Shown here one piece after another: positions 59,222 through 64,000 of a stretch of DNA of 64,000 nt. The notes under the pieces were generated by a model, which ran no database searches, was not told where the DNA came from, and worked only from the letters and a program-made list of their open reading frames with translations. The position numbers and the translations under genes are program-made. Source of the stretch: Uranotaenia lowii (lineage: Eukaryota; Arthropoda; Insecta; Diptera; Culicidae); NCBI RefSeq assembly GCF_029784155.1, contig NC_073692.1:366091160-366155159 (forward strand), in the 5' to 3' direction. Numbering within the stretch: position 1 is the first letter of the stretch; each line of letters starts with the position of its first letter.

Positions 59222-60640
59222 TAGAGATGTACCGAATAGTGGTATTCGGTGAACGGCCGAATACCGAATATTGACCTTTTCAACTATTCGGCCAAACGAA
59301 TATTCGGCCGAATATTCGGTTGAATATTTTGATGAGTTTTCAATAGAAATACTTCTATTTCTACTTCTATTTCTAATAGAAATCTTCTATTTCTACCATC
59401 TTAATGCCCCTCATGTTTTTAAGTCGATTATTCCCAACAAGATGTGTCAGTTCATTTTTTAAGTAGAGGTCACTTTGATTTTCAAAATATCACCATTAGC
59501 TGAAAGGACATCGCTTCTAGGATAGTCATATCAAAAAAGAATGGGTTTCAGTGAAATCTGGGACATTACATGTCAAAACAGATGCCAAGCTATTTGAAAT
59601 TGCTTCTTTTTATATCGAATAAGATTAATGACTAATTTTTGCAGGGCTTGTGATATAGCTCAGTTGGCAAATCTGTTGTCTCCTGAGCCGATGTCCACGA
59701 GTTCGAGCCCAAGAGCAAACATCGAACACAGTTGTACCGGATAAGTTTTTCAATAACGATCCGCCAACTGCAACGTTGATAAAGTCGTGAATGCCATAAA
59801 GATGGTAAAACGACTATAATCGAAACAAAAAAAAAAAAACTAATTTTTGCAAGATGTCATCAAAATAGGTTCCAAAAACAACAATGTTCTTTAACTTTCA
59901 GCATATAATACTTTCTACGACACGTATCCACACGGCCGGGTCTAAACGTTTTTTGAAAAACTTGTAAAAAAAAGGAAAAGTCTGAACAGAAACTAGGCAA
60001 TATTCTCAAACGCACAAGTGAAACACACAAGAAACAAAATTACTTCAAATTTGTAGTTTTCATCGAATTACAACAGCAGTGTTCAGATCGTATCTAACGA
60101 ATGAATTAATTTAAAAAAATAGTTTTGATCCACAAATTTAAAAATTTTCAAAGAGACATTTAATTTTTTTATTTGATGTAGCAATAAATCTGAATAAACC
60201 CGGGTACAATCCAGAAAGTTTTGAAAAAATGTGGCCATTCCGGTCAGAATTAACTATTCCCGAATTCTCTATTTAGTTTATGGGCAAGTCTGGATATACC
60301 AAGAAAATTTGGAATAAACGATAATCAAAGTATTAAGCTACATATTTACAGTGAAAAATACACGGATACATCTAAATGTTTTACTGAAACCATGAATGTT
60401 TGATAATTTTGAAGCTTTTTCAACATTACTTTTGGATATTTTATATATTATCCAGCATCAGTTAATAAATTTGACAAGTCTGTTCTTGTACAAATTTAAA
60501 AAAAATAAATATTCGGCCTATTCGGCCTATTTGGCCGAATACCTAGCTCAGCTATTCGGTGAGCCGAATATTCGGCTTAACGGTTTTTTGGCGGTATTCG
60601 GCGCCGAATATCCGGCCGACTAATATTCGGTACATCTCTA
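59222..60640. mobile_element. hAT-type element, family B, complete, carrying a SINE
   Basis: The ends are identical inverted repeats over 17 bases, TAGAGATGTACCGAATA, followed by iterated ATTCGGCCGAATA motifs on both sides. The flanking 8-bp sequences are TAATAGAC (59214-59221) and TATTAGAC (60641-60648). It is non-coding, with the SINE 59644-59838 nested inside. Confidence 0.85.
59644..59838 (+). mobile_element. tRNA-derived SINE with 13-bp target duplication
   Basis: A 195-bp element begins GGGCTTGTGATA. Box A TAGCTCAGTTGG is at 59656-59667 and box B GTTCGAGCC at 59701-59709, with normal tRNA spacing. A non-tRNA body follows, and the element ends in a 12-base A tail after CGAAAC. ACTAATTTTTGCA occurs directly before (59631-59643) and after it (59839-59851), the mark of target-primed insertion. 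The tRNA-derived head looks like mosquito SINEs of the Feilai kind; that family match is from memory. Confidence 0.93.
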
Positions 60641-60648
60641 TATTAGAC

Positions 60649-60786
60649 TATATTCCGCCGGAAACGGGCCAATTTCTCTGACATGTTTGGCAACACTTAT
60701 TTTATAATATTTTTGGAATCGAGTAACCTCTAAACACCCCTCCCCCCCCCCCCCCCCCATGGAGAGTGGGACTCAAACCCCTAACC
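60649..60786 (+). repeat. G-run family copy, right part
   Basis: It resumes ATTCCGCCGGAAACGGGCC, CATGTTTGGCAACACTTATTT and CTCTAAACACC, corresponding to 57336-57395, then a long C run and CATGGAGAGTGGG. It is cut again at CCCTAACC by the next element. Confidence 0.6.
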
Positions 60787-61981
60787 TAGGCTTGCCAGAT
60801 AGTTTTAGAAAAAAGCGGGACATTTCACGAAAAAAAGCGGGACACAGCCGAAAAAAGCGGGACATTGAAAAACTCTTAAAAGAAATCCTTGATTATATAT
60901 AGCCAAACTTATATGTTTACCATAAGCCTAAGTTGTTCATAGAGAGCACCGTAAGTATTTAGGTTTAACGCGGATTGAATTTGCTTAGTATTTCTTATTT
61001 TACTTCTATTTGCACGTTTTTTTTTGCCATAAGCACCGTTATTTTCCACGGTTCTCGCGAATTAACACGTTATTTGAAAGAAAATATTTTATGTCCTACT
61101 TGTAAACGGACGATTTGATACAGCTTAAAAATTTAATACTCAAGAAAATTTTCCTATTTACTTTGAACTTGAACTGAATACTTTGAACAATTGAGTCAAA
61201 AATGGCGGTGTATAACATAAGGCAATTTAATTAAGATTCTAGCGAAAAATATTAGATCTTTAATTATTTGGAAGCAATTTAAACAATATTTTCTTCATAA
61301 TAAAGTTCTTCACAGTGAGAAAATTTGGATTCAAATTTCAAAAAAATTGAAAAACCGCAGGTTCAATAGCTTGAAACAATACTTATTTTATGTGAAATGT
61401 CCTTAATTACTCAGCAAAAATACAACAATAACTTCGGAAAAATGAATTTGAGCGAAATTTTTCTAAGGAAAACTGTGAAAGTTTCATGAAGGTTTTAAAA
61501 GTGATATATGAACTATAAGCCTTTTAAATGAACCCTCTTTCATAAAAAATTGCTATTTTGATCAATAAATTTTAAAAAATGATAAATTCTCATACAAAAG
61601 TGAATTAAATTGATCAACATTCAAATGATATATAAAGTAATTATTTTATTTATGACGAAATCTCCATAGGGATAAAAGGAGGAATAAAGATCGCTTCTGA
61701 AGGTCTTCTTATTTGTGAATGTTCAAGTGATTTTAAGTAAAAACCTTTCAGTTCGTTTAATGAAGTTGCTATGACTGAATGACACATTTGAAAGAGTTTC
61801 TATGTTGAACCAATGAATTCAAATTGAGATTAAAGTTTGATTTTTCAGTTTAAGTCAGTAAACTTTGTAAAAGTTATCCAAGAAAAAAAAAGCGGGACAT
61901 TTCGAGGAAAAAGCGGGACGGCGGGACATCCAACAAAAAAGCAGGACATGTCCCGCTTTTGCGGGACGGATGGCAACCCTA
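60787..61981. mobile_element. hAT-type element, family C, with GCGGGAC subterminal repeats
   Basis: The ends are TAGGCTTGCCAG and, in complement, TAGGGTTGCCATCC. An exact 8-bp duplication CCCTAACC flanks it (60779-60786, 61982-61989). The left subterminal region has three AAAGCGGGACA motifs, and the right has about six copies in both orientations. The interior is AT-rich and non-coding. Confidence 0.85.
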
Positions 61982-61989
61982 CCCTAACC

Positions 61990-63547
61990 CCCCTCAGCTT
62001 ATTTTAATGTAATTCTAATGCATCCAAAACAATAATTTTAAAAATATTGGGATTCTTTAAAATCATGCTCAGTCAGTGTTTGTAAATTACAGGTGTCACG
62101 ATAAAGTAACCCTTTCCAAAATATTCAAAAATGAATGAAAAATGATCTATCATCCCACAATTTACGATACATTCTTGGAGAAAATCTGCTTTTTTAAGCT
62201 GAAAAATTCACTAAATGTAGTTTGAAACATTAAAAACGATTGACATTTTTTACACAAAATAAATCATTTTTACATGGCACTAAAATGATTAATAAAAAAT
62301 TGGCAAGGCGTAAACTTTGGTGTTTGATATCAAAAGGAAGTCTTGTCAAAATATTGAACAAAAATTTGAAAATCTGTACTAAAAAATTGCGAGCCACCCC
62401 TGGCATAAATTTTTTTCAAAGTTACAATCACAGATCAAAAATAGATCAAAATTCAGGTAATAGCAAAAACATAGAGGCACAGATCAATTGAATCTGTCAG
62501 CTCAGATTTCCTCAACAAAAAGCTAAGTACATATCTACTAAAACCGAATTCCTGAAAAGGGCTCAGGTGGTTCCTCATTTTTAACAATTTTCAAATCCCC
62601 AAACAGTCTGCAGGGTTTGACCAGGGAACCCTCAACATTCTGTGGGAGCTTGTTTTTCATTTCAGGAAATTTTATAATTTGAGGCATCGAAACGAGGGAC
62701 CTGGCTTCTATTGGAACTATAAGTCAGGAAGTGTACCAAAATCTCGAAAGAGAAAATGTTGCGATTCCGACCGACTGTAATTTCATAAAACGGAAAGTTG
62801 TTGCGTAGACCAACCGAAAGTTTAAGACGACTGTTTCTGTGAATGCTAAATGCGAATAAACAAGAAACATGCCTATCAAATGCCTATTTAAACAGTTTTT
62901 ATACTTCTTAGAAATATACTAGAACTGTTTTTGGATTTGATTTTTTGATAAATTTTATGAGAGCAGCGAAATGTTGGCTTTGAAAAACCTCCAATAAGCT
63001 CATGGCAACTCTCATGTATATTAGACAATTTAAATTACATTTTATGATTTTTTTTAAATTTAAAAATTATTCCTCCAAGTCAATATTTTCAGCAAAATTT
63101 TAACAGTTTGTTTAAAATGGAATTACTAGAGGTACTGGGATTTTGATTTGAATTTGAAAATACGCAAAAAAAAATTGTTAACAGTGTGTCATTTTCTGGT
63201 TTGGCTTGAAAATTTACAATTTAATTTTTCTATACAATCAGACCCTTATACATTTGATACGTGAAAAATTACCGTTTTGCATTGAAATCCGAGGAAAATG
63301 TTGAGCTTTTCAGAAAAAAATGCTATCAATCGCCAAAATTGATACTAACACCCACAAATCAGACTCTACTTCAATAATTCATTTCCTTGAAGGTGGAATT
63401 ATAGGTATATTTGAGGCAGAATTTTCAACAACAGAAAAGCACAGAAAATAGAATTTTGGAAACATTCAACGATTTCACAGAATTTTTTATTTCGTTCGTA
63501 TTTTCAAGACTTTTAAGTTTTGTAAACATTTTTGGTATGCACCTTTG
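61990..63547. other. Unassigned AT-rich DNA
   Basis: No gene or further element boundary recognised. Confidence 0.3.
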
Positions 63548-63640
63548 TAAGGCCGTGCGAACGGGAAGAGTTTACTTCCCCCCTTGAGATTTTATCCAAG
63601 TAAAATTATCACCGAAGTTACCTTGTCTAAGGAATGGGTT
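63548..63640 (-). repeat. G-run family edge, inverted copy
   Basis: AAGGCCGTGCGAACGGG, TTGAGATTTTATCCAAGTAA and AATTATCACCG match the reverse complement of 57420-57510, with the long G/C runs reduced to a short C run. Confidence 0.65.
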
Positions 63641-64000
63641 TCTATTAAAAAGTGTTACTGAACAAGAAGAGAGTTCGAAACGAACCATTTTAACTCCAAT
63701 ACTTATTTCACCTCTCACAATGGTCAACTGAAAAGCAGAAAAAAAATCTAAAAATCTAACATCTTCTACTTATTACTCAAAATATTGAATGATAAAAAAT
63801 AGTTTTTGTCATTATGCTATGGTGATATAAAATATTTTTTCAAGAAACCAATTTCAGTCTTAATTTTATTTCGTTTTTCTTGTACTTTTTAATGCTCAAC
63901 ATAATATTTAAAAAGATTTTGATAAATTACGCAAAACCACCAAATAAACATTTTTCTGAGATGCAATAAATTTAAATGGCAATTTTGACTAACTTGAGTG
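63641..64000. other. Unassigned AT-rich DNA
   Basis: Nothing recognisable to the window end. Confidence 0.3.

Noticed and set aside
1..64000. CRISPR arrays, operons, bacterial promoters or terminators
   Set aside because: The sequence is eukaryotic in character (GT-AG introns, SINE, R1 and mariner elements); the only regular array is a 9-bp minisatellite without spacers.

Overview
The window looks like a gene-poor, transposon-dense stretch of an insect chromosome, most probably a dipteran and quite possibly a mosquito. The evidence is AT-rich non-coding DNA, spliceosomal introns in the one intact gene, R1-clade and Jockey/I-like non-LTR retrotransposons, a tRNA-derived SINE, and many terminal-inverted-repeat (TIR) DNA elements whose ends carry G/C runs. 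No host protein-coding gene could be supported. The organism call is inference. The only intact gene is a transposase.

Layout. 1-10.5 kb: an inverted-arm hAT-like element cut by the window edge; a 3 kb TA-flanked TIR element (2326-5289) that splits a tRNA-like sequence; a 57-copy 9-bp minisatellite (about 8946-9462). 10.5-13.8 kb: a complete pogo-like transposon with 25-bp TIRs, TA target duplication, six copies of a 15-bp subterminal site and an intact three-exon transposase of 648 residues. 14.2-19.5 kb: a decayed R1-clade retrotransposon interrupted by the 3' end of a second R1-like copy and by an internally deleted mariner. 19.8-21.4 kb: a TIR element (TAA duplication) carrying a 5'-truncated Jockey-like retroelement. 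21.8-22.2 kb: an inverted duplication carrying a tRNA-like sequence with intact A and B boxes.

22-53 kb is mostly unassigned non-coding sequence. It is punctuated by hAT-like short elements, a 320-bp foldback (29394-29717), a 2.3 kb imperfect inverted repeat (34135-36412), an antisense Jockey-like reverse transcriptase relic (37430-38280), a second R1-like 3' end (44463-46195), a 51-bp perfect tandem duplication and several diverged repeats. Some islands of higher complexity and GC (about 23560-24880, 30900-33180, 42080-42570, 52030-52960) have no readable coding content and could be regulatory or untranslated sequence of genes outside the window.

53.6-64 kb is a nest of repeats. A TIR element (55059-58252) lies beside copies of a G-run repeat family. 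One G-run copy is interrupted by two hAT-type elements (58769-59213 and 59222-60640) inserted head to tail at the same 8-bp target, and the second of these contains a SINE with a clear 13-bp duplication. A third hAT-type element (60787-61981) follows, with an exact 8-bp duplication.

The parts do not form a pathway. They record successive insertions: the R1 and G-run families are oldest, then hAT and mariner insertions. The pogo-like element (intact) and the SINE (clear duplication) look comparatively young. I found no previously undescribed multi-gene system. The most interesting items are the intact pogo-like element with its site arrangement, the transposon-split tRNA-like sequence, and the paired hAT insertions.
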